DNA of 64,000 bases from Reinekea sp. G2M2-21 (lineage in GTDB: Bacteria > Pseudomonadota > Gammaproteobacteria > Pseudomonadales > Natronospirillaceae): the NCBI RefSeq assembly GCF_015687175.1, contig NZ_JADPQG010000002.1, positions 620,001-684,000 of the forward strand. The letters run 5' to 3'. Below are positions 53,879-62,381 of the stretch, piece after piece. The notes beneath the pieces are model-generated. The model searched no databases and was not told the DNA's origin. It saw nothing but the letters and a program-made list of their open reading frames with translations. The position numbers were made by a program, and so were the translations under genes. The stretch's first letter is position 1. Each line of letters begins with the position of its first letter.

Positions 53879-54102
53879 ACTAACCTTTTGAGCTTGGAAA
53901 TTGAAAGTGCGTGACGACGAACTATGACAGTTTTTGGCCTTTTAAGTAGGAAGGCGTTACTTAACTGGACAGAAATTTTAACAATTAGAAACGATGCTAG
54001 CCAGGCAATAGTGTGTTCCGTTGGTCCTACTCTTTCTACTCCATTTTTGCCTGATAAGCTGACCTGAATAAAGATGACAAGACGCTTATAGAAACGTTCT
54101 GC

Positions 54103-54128
54103 AAAAAAAGACGGCAAACGCCGTCTTT
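54103..54128 (-). terminator. Rho-independent terminator of the SPFH operon
   Basis: On the minus strand AAAGACGGC and GCCGTCTTT pair around a GTTT loop and are followed by further T residues. It starts about 20 bases after the stop of the last SPFH gene. Confidence 0.85.
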
Positions 54129-54148
54129 CCATGTCAAACCGACAATGC

Positions 54149-55093
54149 TTACTTTTTCTCTGGCAGCAGTTCCAAATCCGCCATCTTTAACCAGCCGTGG
54201 AAATCAGCCACGTTGGCGGGCAGTACCACGCGAGTGTGTGCGTCCGCCAAAGAACCCACTTTGTTAAACAGCTTTTCAGCCAACTGTAGGCGGATTGATT
54301 CTTCACCGCCCTGTTCGTGAATTGCAGCGCCAATTTTGGTGATCGACTCAGCCGTGGCTTTGGCGATGGTCAAAATTTCCTGCGCTTTACCTTCAGCTTC
54401 GTTAATCAGCTGTTGCTTGTCACCTTCGGAGACGTTGATGGTCTCGGTCATTTCACCTTCGGAAACATTAATGCGCGATTGTTTATCGCCCAAGCTCTTG
54501 GCCAGAATGGCTCGACGGTCTCGTTCTGCAGTGACCTGACGTTCCATCGCTTCATTCACTGAGACAGGCGGCAGAATGTTTTTAATTTCAAAGCGCAGTA
54601 CGCGAATACCCCAAGCCTGACCGGCTGCATTCAGCACCTCAACGACTTTCGCGCTGACCAGGTCGCGCTCTTCGAACGTTCGTTCCAGTTCCAGTGTGCC
54701 GATGACCGAACGTGTGGTGGTTCGCGCCAATTGAACGGCGGCATCAACATAGTCGACAATACCGTAAGACGCCTTGCTCGGATCGATAACCGCCATGTAG
54801 ATCACGCCATCTACCTGCAGGTTGATTTCGTCCATGGAGAAACAATATTGCGGTGGTACATCAATAGTCATTTCTTTCAGGTTGACGCGGTCCGCCACTT
54901 TATCGATGAAGGGAACAATGGCGTGAAAGCCGGGCTCCATGGTTTTCAGATACTTACCAAAACGCTCAACGATGAACGCACTTTTTGTCGGTACAAAATA
55001 CAACGAACGAAACAGTGCCACGATGAACAGCAGAAAAATAATGCTCCACACCACAAGCACAAAGACATCACCAAAATCATTAATTCCAAACAT
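54149..55093 (-). CDS. SPFH/Band 7 membrane protein (paraslipin/QmcA type)
   Basis: A 314-residue protein with one N-terminal membrane segment (about 10-30) and a stomatin-like domain: FVPTKSAFIVERFGKYLKTMEPGFHAIVPFIDKVADRVNLKE is the family start, then TTTRSVIGTLELERTFEERD. A long helical, Gly-Glu-rich stretch follows (SEGEMTETINVSEGDKQQLINEAEGKAQEI). Such proteins form large cages in the membrane and work with NfeD proteins. Last gene of the operon; it is followed by a terminator. Close paralogue of the next gene upstream. Confidence 0.88.
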   Translation of the reverse strand: MFGINDFGDVFVLVVWSIIFLLFIVALFRSLYFVPTKSAFIVERFGKYLKTMEPGFHAIVPFIDKVADRVNLKEMTIDVPPQYCFSMDEINLQVDGVIYMAVIDPSKASYGIVDYVDAAVQLARTTTRSVIGTLELERTFEERDLVSAKVVEVLNAAGQAWGIRVLRFEIKNILPPVSVNEAMERQVTAERDRRAILAKSLGDKQSRINVSEGEMTETINVSEGDKQQLINEAEGKAQEILTIAKATAESITKIGAAIHEQGGEESIRLQLAEKLFNKVGSLADAHTRVVLPANVADFHGWLKMADLELLPEKK

Positions 55094-55105
55094 AAATTGT
55101 GCTCC

Positions 55106-56014
55106 TTAATTCTTAAATGTCTTGGACACCTGATCGACACCTTCAAAGATGCCTTTCACGCGAGCCATTTCACTGGGCAGAACAGAAATATCAGAGCCAT
55201 CGAGAATTTTACCTAGCTCGTCGACGAACTGATCGACCAAACGCATTTTGATGGCCTTGTTGCCACCCGGTTTGTTGATGGCTTCTGCGACCATGGCGAT
55301 ACCCTGTGCCTGTGCTTCTGCAAGCAGGGAAATTTCCTGTGCTTTACCTTCAGCGATGTTGATTCGGCGTTGACGTTCACCCACGGAATGGTTGATCGCT
55401 TCCTGACGTTCACCTTCGGACATGTTGATTTTGGCTTCTTTCTGCGCGGTGGCCAAGGTGATGTCTGCGCGACGGTCACGTTCAGCGACCATCTGTTTTT
55501 CCAGCGTGGTCACAACGTGCGCGGACGGCGCGATATTGGCAACCTCATACCGGTACATCTTAATACCCCAGCTTTCAGAGGCGCGATCGATCTCGCGAAC
55601 GATGGTTTCGTTTAGAGTTTCACGTTCAGAGAATATCTGCCCGAGTGACAACTTACCCACTTCCGAACGCATGGTTGTTTGCGCCAGATTGATCGCCGCA
55701 TTGCGATAGTCGCCAATACCATAGCTGGCCAGTTTCGGGTCCATGACTTTCAGGTATACCAGCCCGTCGATCTCCACCTGAATATTGTCTTTGGTAATAC
55801 AGTGTTGCGCCGGAATGTCATAAACCTGTTCGCGAATTTCGTGCCGGTAGGCAATGCGGTCGAAAAACGGAATGATGATATGCAGACCCGGATCGAAGAC
55901 CGCGCGGAATTTGCCAAGTCGTTCGACAACGTAAGATTCCCGCATCGGTACGACCACGAAAAAAACTTTAAACAGAAACAGTGCAATGAGCACCAATATT
56001 GTAAAGAGCACCAT
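55106..56014 (-). CDS. SPFH/Band 7 membrane protein, second paralogue
   Basis: A 302-residue protein with an N-terminal membrane segment and a stomatin domain (VPMRESYVVERLGKFRAVFDPGLHIIIPFFDRIAYRHEIREQ). TTMRSEVGKLSLGQIFSERETLN matches the region of the paralogue, as does the SEGERQEAINHSVGERQRRINIAEGKAQEI helix. It lies 12 bases before the first paralogue and 11 after the NfeD gene. The pair may build a mixed oligomer, as HflK and HflC do. Confidence 0.88.
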   Translation of the reverse strand: MVLFTILVLIALFLFKVFFVVVPMRESYVVERLGKFRAVFDPGLHIIIPFFDRIAYRHEIREQVYDIPAQHCITKDNIQVEIDGLVYLKVMDPKLASYGIGDYRNAAINLAQTTMRSEVGKLSLGQIFSERETLNETIVREIDRASESWGIKMYRYEVANIAPSAHVVTTLEKQMVAERDRRADITLATAQKEAKINMSEGERQEAINHSVGERQRRINIAEGKAQEISLLAEAQAQGIAMVAEAINKPGGNKAIKMRLVDQFVDELGKILDGSDISVLPSEMARVKGIFEGVDQVSKTFKN

Positions 56015-56025
56015 AGTGTCGTCCT

Positions 56026-56466
56026 TTAGTTCAGTGATTTTACGATCCAGCAGTTGCCGTCTCGGCCGCTGATAACAGCCTGATGACCTGCCTCAATTTC
56101 GATATCAGCCTGTGCTTCCCAGCTGACGTCCAAATACTTTATGCGTCCACGCCGGTAGGGCGTGATCGGTTCGATAACGTCGACAATACGACCGATGGCA
56201 TCTTTCGTTTCGTCGGTATTTTCCACTAACGATTGTGATGGAAACAGTTTCATCAAACCGGTCCTTAGTACCAGAATAAAAAAGATTGATGACACAAAAA
56301 ACGTCATCATGATATCGACCGGACCGGATAGGTGACCCAGATAAATCAGGATGCCGGTTAAAATAGCTGCGCCACCAATAAAGCCGAGCACGGCACCGGG
56401 TATTACCAGTTCCAGCAGAACTAACGCAACACCGAGCCCAATCCAAATAAGGGGTAAAGTTTCCAT
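56026..56466 (-). CDS. NfeD-family membrane protein
   Basis: A 146-residue short NfeD: three membrane segments (7-90; LIWIGLGVALVLLELVIPGAVLGFIGGAAILTGILIYLG) and a C-terminal OB-fold (GRIVDVIEPITPYRRGRIKYLDVSWEAQADIEIEAGHQAVISGRDGN). NfeD proteins act with SPFH partners in the membrane, and here two of them follow directly. There is no serine protease ClpP-like domain, so this is the short form. Confidence 0.9.
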   Translation of the reverse strand: METLPLIWIGLGVALVLLELVIPGAVLGFIGGAAILTGILIYLGHLSGPVDIMMTFFVSSIFFILVLRTGLMKLFPSQSLVENTDETKDAIGRIVDVIEPITPYRRGRIKYLDVSWEAQADIEIEAGHQAVISGRDGNCWIVKSLN

Positions 56467-56475
56467 AGTCTCTCC

Positions 56476-57267
56476 TTAAACATCATCGCGGTAGGCTGTT
56501 GCTACCTGTTCTTCGATAAAGCGAAATGCGCTCATCGGCAATTCAATATGTTCCGCAACCTGATGAATGTAGTCGCGCGCTTTGTAGTGCACCTTGCCAT
56601 CGCTGCGTGATACCAGATGCAACGTCCAGACGAGAAAGTGTTTGTAGGCATTGCGTGGCAAGCTTTTCGCCATAGATTTGCCAAAAAACGGTTTCTGAAA
56701 GGCACGGGCGATACTTTTTTTGTCGGATTCCGACAGTTCCACCTGAGCTTGTGCAATCAGTGTGTCGCGCAGTTTTATTTCGCTGTCCCGGATTTCTCCG
56801 TCACTGCTGATCAACGAATTAATGTAGCGATACAGGTCCAGAACGAAATGTTGCTGTTGAGTTTCGGTGAGATTGGCCAGCAGCAATTCCATGAGCGGTT
56901 TCTTACCGAGCTGACCAACACCAATCTCGGCAACAATAACCGGGTCTTGAGCGATGAAATTGGCCAGCGGGTGAATGCCGCTGTCGATAATACCCAGGGC
57001 CGCTAAACTGCTGACAGCCTTCTGAGGTTGTTCGGTTCCGGTGGTGGTTGCTGCCGAGTCGTTTTGAATCAACGCGTCCAGTGGCGCGTGATAGCAGTCC
57101 ATCAATTGCACGGCGAGCACAAATGGCAGTTTTAGCCGGCCTTTTTCAATGTCGTACAGTGTATTGGTGCGCAAAGCCAACTGTGTCTCGACTTGCTTTT
57201 GTGACAACCCAGCGCGCTTGCGTAAGCGGACGAGGTTATCTAATACCTGGCGTTCCAACGTTTCCAT
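56476..57267 (-). CDS. XRE-family HTH and TerB-like domain regulator
   Basis: A 263-residue cytoplasmic protein. Residues 5-60 are an XRE helix-turn-helix (LVRLRKRAGLSQKQVETQLALRTNTLYDIEKGRLKLP). The C-terminal 150 residues are a TerB-like helical domain with YINSLISSDGEIRDSEIKLRDTLI near 160 and HLVSRSDGKVHYKARDYIHQV near 235, both with acidic metal loops. Fusion of HTH and TerB is unusual. The ATG at 57267 has GGAGA close before; the longer frame does not. It is probably the operon regulator. Confidence 0.8.
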   Translation of the reverse strand: METLERQVLDNLVRLRKRAGLSQKQVETQLALRTNTLYDIEKGRLKLPFVLAVQLMDCYHAPLDALIQNDSAATTTGTEQPQKAVSSLAALGIIDSGIHPLANFIAQDPVIVAEIGVGQLGKKPLMELLLANLTETQQQHFVLDLYRYINSLISSDGEIRDSEIKLRDTLIAQAQVELSESDKKSIARAFQKPFFGKSMAKSLPRNAYKHFLVWTLHLVSRSDGKVHYKARDYIHQVAEHIELPMSAFRFIEEQVATAYRDDV

Positions 57268-57296
57268 GATGTCTCCAGTGTGCCGGTTCATTGCTG

Positions 57297-57386
57297 TCAA
57301 AGACGCAGTAATAGAATTAATGCGTACATGGCCAATACCAAGCTACTACCGATAATGAGCTGTTTGGTCGGGTTCGTCATTGCCAT
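57297..57386 (-). CDS. 29-residue membrane peptide heading the SPFH operon
   Basis: A short gene: MAMTNPTKQLIIGSSLVLAM and on to a hydrophobic helix ending LLLRL. A GGGAG ribosome binding site lies eight bases before the ATG at 57386. It is one transmembrane helix with a short polar N-terminus. It lies 29 bases before the XRE-TerB start in the same direction, so it is first in the operon. Small single-helix peptides often steer larger membrane complexes. It is seen in sequence only; expression is inferred. Confidence 0.6.
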   Translation of the reverse strand: MAMTNPTKQLIIGSSLVLAMYALILLLRL

Positions 57387-57676
57387 AACTCACACTCCCT
57401 ATACCCTTGGTTAATGTTTGAGCATGACGAGACCTTACTCCCAATATTCAACGTATACAACTATTTTTTTGCAGCTAATTTGAAATTAATTTTGTGAATA
57501 GGTCGATAGTCATGAAACACAGGAGGAATTGTCAGTTTAAAAGGTGGCACGAAAGAGCTGTGAGTGTGAAGTTGCTAGATTGGAAGAGTCGTTGTCTTCA
57601 GCCCTCATCGCAATGCGAACTTGGACTCAGAAAACGTAATGTTTGCAAACGGGCAATTCTGCCCGTTTCATTCATC
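57387..57676. other. Promoter region of the SPFH operon and purA-like gene end
   Basis: About 290 bases. An AT-rich stretch at 57440-57490 (with a CAAC-GTATA-CAAC motif at about 57450) probably contains the minus-strand operon promoter. The right part holds the terminator of the PurA-like gene. No credible gene; a frame at 57494-57691 has no family features. Confidence 0.4.
57647..57668 (-). terminator. Candidate terminator after the purA-like gene
   Basis: On the minus strand AAACGGGC pairs with GCCCGTTT, six-base loop. The T-run after it is short, so strength is modest. It lies eight bases after the stop codon. Confidence 0.55.
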
Positions 57677-58939
57677 TCAGCGATTGATTAACTGCGCCCG
57701 TTCCGGTCCAACGGACACATAGCGAATAGGTGTGCCGATCAGCTCTTCAATGCTGAGTACGTAGTTTTTGGCTGCCTGAGGTAGGTGCGCAAACTCACGC
57801 ACTGTGCTGATGTCTTCGGTCCAGCCGGGTAAATCGCGGTAAACCGGAGTGACGTGCAAAAGATCCTCGGTCATGGGGTATTTACTCAAGGTGACACCAT
57901 CTAATTCATAGTGCGTGCAGATTTTCAATGTGTCGATCCCCGACAGGCAGTCCAGTTTTGTCAGCGCTACTTCATCCGCTTTCTGCAAGGCAACGCCATA
58001 GCGGGTCGCTACCGCATCGAAATGGCCAATGTCTCGTGCTCGTCCGGTCGTTGCGCCGTATTCCAACGCACTTTCACGCAAAGCGGTCATATCGGTCATT
58101 GCTGTGGGGAAGGGGCCTTGACCCACAGAAGAGGAAAAACTTTTCACCACCGCGGTGACCGTCGGGGTCGTGCGCCAAAACAGCCCACTGCCCACTTCGG
58201 CCGCTGCGGCTAATACCGAGGACGAGGTGGTGTAGGGATAATTACCGAAGTGAAGATCGCGCAGGCTGCCCAGTTGAGCTTCCAGCAAGAGGTTTTTCCC
58301 TGCGATGGATAAATGGGACACATTGCCGATCAGCGGCGCGACTTGTTCGGCCTGTGCCGATAGCAAAGTCAGTAACTGATGAAAATCCGGGTGCTCAAAG
58401 TCGCCATACAAACCTTTCATCATCGGAATTTTCCAATCGTACCAACGCTGCAGATGATTGCGCAGAGTATCAGGGTTGGTCAGCATGCCGACCTGTAGGG
58501 CTTTTTTAGCGTAACGATCAGCATAGGCGTAAGCGATACCGTTCTTTGTCGACCCAAAGGCTGCGTTGCCCAGCCGCTGTTCTTCAAGTTCATCTTCCAG
58601 TTTGTGTATAGGCAGGACCAAGGTTGCCCGGTCCGACACCATGACCTGTGGGAAAATTTGCTGTGTCTGCAGCGATTGTAGCTCGTCGAGTAAGCCGGCC
58701 AGATTAATAACCATCCCCGGGCCAAGAATATTCAACGCAGCAGGGTTAAATACCCCACTGGGCAGCAGGTGCAGTTTGAATTCTCCAAGTTCGTTAATGA
58801 CGGTATGCCCGGCGTTATTTCCGCCCTGATAACGAACGACGATATCCGCCTGCTGTGCAAAATAATCGACCATTCGGCCTTTTCCTTCGTCGCCCCAATT
58901 GGCTCCAACGACAATACGGATTTGTGGGTTCTGTGGCAT
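57677..58939 (-). CDS. Adenylosuccinate synthetase paralogue
   Basis: A 420-residue PurA-family GTPase. These enzymes join IMP and aspartate with GTP to adenylosuccinate. The catalytic Asp is in GANWGDEGKGRMVDYF, the His in GGNNAGHTV, and later parts AVVKSFSSSVGQGPFPTAM, GATTGRARDIGHFDAVATRYG and PVYRDLPGWTEDISTVREFAHLP follow PurA. The sequence differs from housekeeping PurA in several places (GRMVDYF instead of GKIVDLL, GRARDIGH instead of GRRRRCGW). It is divergent from a LysR gene, not with hfq or hfl genes. A second, accessory PurA is likely. The Asp argues against phage PurZ. Confidence 0.85.
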   Translation of the reverse strand: MPQNPQIRIVVGANWGDEGKGRMVDYFAQQADIVVRYQGGNNAGHTVINELGEFKLHLLPSGVFNPAALNILGPGMVINLAGLLDELQSLQTQQIFPQVMVSDRATLVLPIHKLEDELEEQRLGNAAFGSTKNGIAYAYADRYAKKALQVGMLTNPDTLRNHLQRWYDWKIPMMKGLYGDFEHPDFHQLLTLLSAQAEQVAPLIGNVSHLSIAGKNLLLEAQLGSLRDLHFGNYPYTTSSSVLAAAAEVGSGLFWRTTPTVTAVVKSFSSSVGQGPFPTAMTDMTALRESALEYGATTGRARDIGHFDAVATRYGVALQKADEVALTKLDCLSGIDTLKICTHYELDGVTLSKYPMTEDLLHVTPVYRDLPGWTEDISTVREFAHLPQAAKNYVLSIEELIGTPIRYVSVGPERAQLINR

Positions 58940-59040
58940 AAAAAAACGCTCTTCGGTTGTGTTATCCGGTCATACACTATGCTCAAATAGAAAATTAGAG
59001 AATTTTATTGTTTTTATTATTTTCATAAGAGATTTTAATA

Positions 59041-59889
59041 ATGGATTTAGGCTTGTTACAAACATTCGTGACCGTTGCAGCGACCCGGAATATCAGTCGA
59101 GCGGCAGAGCAAGTGCATTTGTCGCAACCGGCAGTGAGCCTGCAAATCAAGCAGCTGGAAGCGACTGTGGGTACTGCGCTGTTTGCCCGGCATCCACTAC
59201 GGTTGACCGATGCTGGTGAGCATCTGTTGGTCAACGCGCAGCAGATACTGGCGCAATGGCAGCAAACGCTCGAATTCGTCCAGGCAGAGCAGTCACTGGT
59301 AGCTGGCAAACTGACCATTGCCTGCAGTGATACCTTGATGCGGTTCACGTTGCTCGACAAGATTGCATTGTTCAACCAGCAATTTCCGCAAGTCCACATG
59401 TCTATTCTGAACCGCACCACCCACGGCGCACAGCAAGCCGTGCTGATGGGCGAGGCCGACTTGGCTATTGCCCTGTACGAACAGGATCATGCCAAGCTGA
59501 TTCATCGGCCATTGCTGGAGTATCAGGAAGTCGCCGCCGTAAATCCGCAACATGCTCTGGCAGCTCAAAATACTGTTACGGCACATCGGCTGGTACAGGA
59601 AAACCTGTTGTTGCTGGAAGAGCGTACTTTGTCACGTAAGCTGATCATGGATTGGTTTGCCAGTAAGCAGTTGAGGCCGGAAAAAACCATGTCACTCGGC
59701 AGTGTCGATGCTCAGGTCGTGTTGGCCAGGTTGCAGCTGGGTGTTGCGATTATTCCGGAGTTCGCCCTGCCGGAAGACCTTGTCAGAGTTGGTATCCGCG
59801 GCTTGCGTAAGCGTAAGATGGTCATCTTCTATCAGCGGCTAAAACCGGCAGCTCAGGCTTGGTTCCGGTTGATCGAGCCTCGGGGTTGA
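59041..59889 (+). CDS. LysR-family transcriptional regulator
   Basis: A 282-residue LysR protein: HTH (FVTVAATRNISRAAEQVHLSQPAVSLQIKQLEATVGTALFARHPLRLTDAGEHLL) and a periplasmic-binding-like effector domain (LTIACSDTLMRFTLLDKIALFNQQFP). It is divergent from the PurA paralogue across about 100 bases, so it is its probable regulator. The effector is unknown; a purine or amino acid would be logical but that is inference. Confidence 0.88.
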   Translation: MDLGLLQTFVTVAATRNISRAAEQVHLSQPAVSLQIKQLEATVGTALFARHPLRLTDAGEHLLVNAQQILAQWQQTLEFVQAEQSLVAGKLTIACSDTLMRFTLLDKIALFNQQFPQVHMSILNRTTHGAQQAVLMGEADLAIALYEQDHAKLIHRPLLEYQEVAAVNPQHALAAQNTVTAHRLVQENLLLLEERTLSRKLIMDWFASKQLRPEKTMSLGSVDAQVVLARLQLGVAIIPEFALPEDLVRVGIRGLRKRKMVIFYQRLKPAAQAWFRLIEPRG

Positions 59890-60490
59890 TTCATTTCTTG
59901 GGTTCGATAGAACCGACGTAGCAGGGTTTCGCTAATGAAAGGGGGAGCAAGTAATACGCCGGGGAATAGAACTTGCTGAAACCTAAGTCGGTTTGTAACA
60001 AAGGCATTTGCGTCATTTAGTGACATGGTTTCATTGGTAGATTTTCGCCGTCAAGGGTCGCACCGGTCCGACAAATCCGGCTCGCCGTTTAACAATTCCA
60101 GCCGTCGCTACAAACGACTATCCACTCTCCGAAACAGCAAATTCTATTCAACCCGATCAGGTGTAAATAACCCTTCCGTCGTATCTGCTTTGGCTGGCTT
60201 AATTGACACGTCGCAACGGATTCAAGGGCATGGATGCTCAAGCGACCATTCGAAGTAAGAGACAATTAAGGAAGAACACCAAAGCGGGCGACAAAAGGGG
60301 GTTCAAGGGGATCTCCCCTTGAAAAGTAAAAAACTCCGAGAGCTTTATTCTTCAAGAACCGAAACTGAATCGTCAGATCACGTTGAAAGCTAACAACAGT
60401 TAAAAGCCAATGTGAGCCTTAAACGAGTGCTCCTTGTATTTACAGTCAGTCACTAAAAAACAGAAATACATGCCAATAACAGACATCGAA
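59890..60490. other. Intergenic region with repeat copy 2
   Basis: About 600 bases. No gene is supported. 59990-60340 is the second copy of the repeat element (separate entry). 60341-60490 contains only the end region of the periplasmic protein gene; an AATCGTCAGATCA word at about 60367 is like AATCGTCAGACCA at 2671, about the same distance past the element end. Confidence 0.5.
59990..60340. repeat. MITE-like repeat copy 2, inverted relative to copy 1
   Basis: Homologous to 2172-2585 in reverse. Identical blocks are 60207-60237 (31 bp) and 60152-60173 (22 bp). It lacks two stretches of about 33 and 75 bases present in copy 1. The right end 60313-60340 (CTCCCCTTGAAAAGTAAAAA then ACTCCGAG) is a diverged form of the terminal repeat of copy 1. 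The left end is too degraded to place exactly; weak similarity runs to about 59935. Confidence 0.75.
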
Positions 60491-61177
60491 TTATTCAAAC
60501 ATGTCACGGTAAGCCTTTTCGATTCGCTCCCGGGCCCATTCGTAGTCTGGATTCAAATAGCTGTAAACATACAACTGAAGGCTTTGTTCGGGGCAGACAT
60601 AAATCTGTTCCAGAATGGCTGGATCAACCCCTGCCAGTTGCTCGGGTATCCAAAACGACACGTCGGCACGTTTGGTGATGACCATTTTCAGCGCATTCTC
60701 AATACCTGGGCTTACTTCTACACGACTAAATTGTGGGTACAGCACTTGCTCGAACGTCAGTACCCCGATGACACCGGCAATGGATTGGGATGCACGATCT
60801 GTTTTCGGCGTTTGGCATAATTCTTTTCGGTTGGTGGCCACCAGCATGTTTGCCTTGAATGATCCCACAGCCGGTTGTAACTGAATCAGTTGTTGCAAGG
60901 CGGGCTCGGCGGTTTCAATGCGTAACATATCCAGCGCCGCATCGCCGGATGCGACCATCTGCAGTCCTCTGCGTGCCGGTAAAACCATAATGTCGGGCGT
61001 GAAACCGCTGTTAATCAGTGCGCTGGTAACCCGAATCCGTTCTTCCGTCAAAACATCTGCGGCCACCGTCGAAATGGTAACCCGCAGTGGTTCGGCCTGT
61101 ACTATTGTCGCCATGTTGGTTGAAAACAGAACGACACAGGCGCCCACCAGAATAGCTGACCATCGATTTTGAGACAT
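60491..61177 (-). CDS. Periplasmic solute-binding-like protein
   Basis: A 228-residue exported protein with signal peptide (AILVGACVVLFSTNMATIVQA). The mature part follows the type II periplasmic binding fold of the SBP_bac_3 kind (LRVTISTVAADVLTEERIRVTSALINSGFTPDIMVLPARRGLQMVASGDAALDMLRIE), a pattern of short secreted homologues that lack transporter genes nearby. Its job could be sensing or binding; no permease of that type is adjacent. Confidence 0.72.
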   Translation of the reverse strand: MSQNRWSAILVGACVVLFSTNMATIVQAEPLRVTISTVAADVLTEERIRVTSALINSGFTPDIMVLPARRGLQMVASGDAALDMLRIETAEPALQQLIQLQPAVGSFKANMLVATNRKELCQTPKTDRASQSIAGVIGVLTFEQVLYPQFSRVEVSPGIENALKMVITKRADVSFWIPEQLAGVDPAILEQIYVCPEQSLQLYVYSYLNPDYEWARERIEKAYRDMFE

Positions 61178-61316
61178 GAGCGCAACACAAAAAGTGAGTT
61201 CAGAAAAAAGTGTAGTTTAAGACTGGAAATTTAACCCCATTTAAGGGGCAACACCGAAACGGGCGCACGGACTGTGGAACCCGTCTTATCGAAGCGCAAC
61301 ACGAAGGAAGCCATCC

Positions 61317-62381
61317 ATGATGACAACACTGACCGTGCTCAGCAGTTGGCCACGGCTGATTGTTCAGGTATTACAGCAGGAAGGAGAGGATGTCGACGCT
61401 CTGTTGAGCAACGCCGGGATCGACCGGACCACGCTGGATGATCCCAATTCTCAGGTATCCACCCTGGAGGTGATCCGGCTCTGGCAAGCAGGTGTTGACC
61501 GATTGGGGCATGACCTGCCGTTGCGGGTTGCACGCAACGTACACGCGGGTACTTTTCACGCCCTGGGTTTTGCCATGGCTACCAGCCAGACTGGATTCGA
61601 TGCGCTGAAACGGCTCGAGCAGTACTACCCGATGATTACGTCATCCATTTCTCTGCGACTGTTGGAGGACGGCGACGAAGTCACTATCCGTCTGGAATCG
61701 TCGGAGCTGATCAATACCCTGCGCAAACAGTTTTCCGTGGAAGCTCTGGCTCTAAGTGTGGCGCAGTTACGTGAATCCGGCGCGCTGGCATTACTGAGTT
61801 TGTGCCGCAGTTTCTTTGGAGTGCAGTTCACCGCTGAACGGATCTATTTGAATCGTAAACTGGGGCATCTGTTCGATGCCTATCAAGCGCATGTGCAATG
61901 TGAGTTGATCGATGACGCCGATTTCGTTCAGGTTTGCTTTCGTAAAGAGCAGTTGCTGAAACCTTTACCGTCGGCGAATCCGACACTGGCTGAATTACAC
62001 GACCGTATCGTGCAGTCTTATCTGAATGTTTTAAAAGACGATGTCAGTGCCTTGGTGGTGTCTGCCATTATCCGCCAACTGCCGCGGGGAAACACTACCC
62101 AAGAGTCCGTTGCCAGGGCGTTGAATATGTCGTCACGCACGCTGCAACGGAAACTGGCAGACAACGGCAAAAGCTTCCGGCAGTTGTTGGTGAATACCCG
62201 TAAAGAATTGGCTTTGCAATATTTACGGCAGGCGTCTATTCCGGTACTCGAAGTCGGTTACCAACTTGGCTTTACCGAACCGGCAAACTTTACCCGTGCG
62301 TTTAAGCAATGGACGGGGCAGCCGCCTGCGCTTTACCGACAACAAGCACTCGCAGCAAAAGACCCAGACTCAACCAAATAA
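61317..62381 (+). CDS. AraC-family transcriptional regulator
   Basis: A 354-residue AraC protein with an N-terminal effector domain of the OruR/ArgR type (GIDRTTLDDPNSQVSTLEVIRLWQAGVDRLGHDLPLRVARN) and two C-terminal HTH units (TTQESVARALNMSSRTLQRKLADNGKSFRQLLVNTRKELALQYL and SIPVLEVGYQLGFTEPANFTRAFKQWTGQPPALYR). It overlaps by 80 bases, tail to tail, the ABC-2 permease gene at 62302. No operon partner on its strand. Confidence 0.88.
   Translation: MMTTLTVLSSWPRLIVQVLQQEGEDVDALLSNAGIDRTTLDDPNSQVSTLEVIRLWQAGVDRLGHDLPLRVARNVHAGTFHALGFAMATSQTGFDALKRLEQYYPMITSSISLRLLEDGDEVTIRLESSELINTLRKQFSVEALALSVAQLRESGALALLSLCRSFFGVQFTAERIYLNRKLGHLFDAYQAHVQCELIDDADFVQVCFRKEQLLKPLPSANPTLAELHDRIVQSYLNVLKDDVSALVVSAIIRQLPRGNTTQESVARALNMSSRTLQRKLADNGKSFRQLLVNTRKELALQYLRQASIPVLEVGYQLGFTEPANFTRAFKQWTGQPPALYRQQALAAKDPDSTK

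Noticed and set aside
53815-54132. Minus-strand frame of 105 codons over the end of the IS30 remnant
   Set aside because: It is the antisense shadow of the transposase end plus the operon terminator.
57494-57691. Plus-strand frame of 65 codons between the SPFH operon and the purA-like gene
   Set aside because: Overlaps the end and terminator of the purA-like gene, is compositionally odd and has no family features.
57677-58939. Phage-type PurZ (2-aminoadenine synthesis)
   Set aside because: The N-terminal loop keeps the catalytic Asp (GDEGKG); PurZ lacks it as far as I know. No other phage genes nearby.
60025-60258. Plus-strand frame of 77 codons at the second repeat copy
   Set aside because: Part of the repeat; not conserved in reading frame with copy 1.
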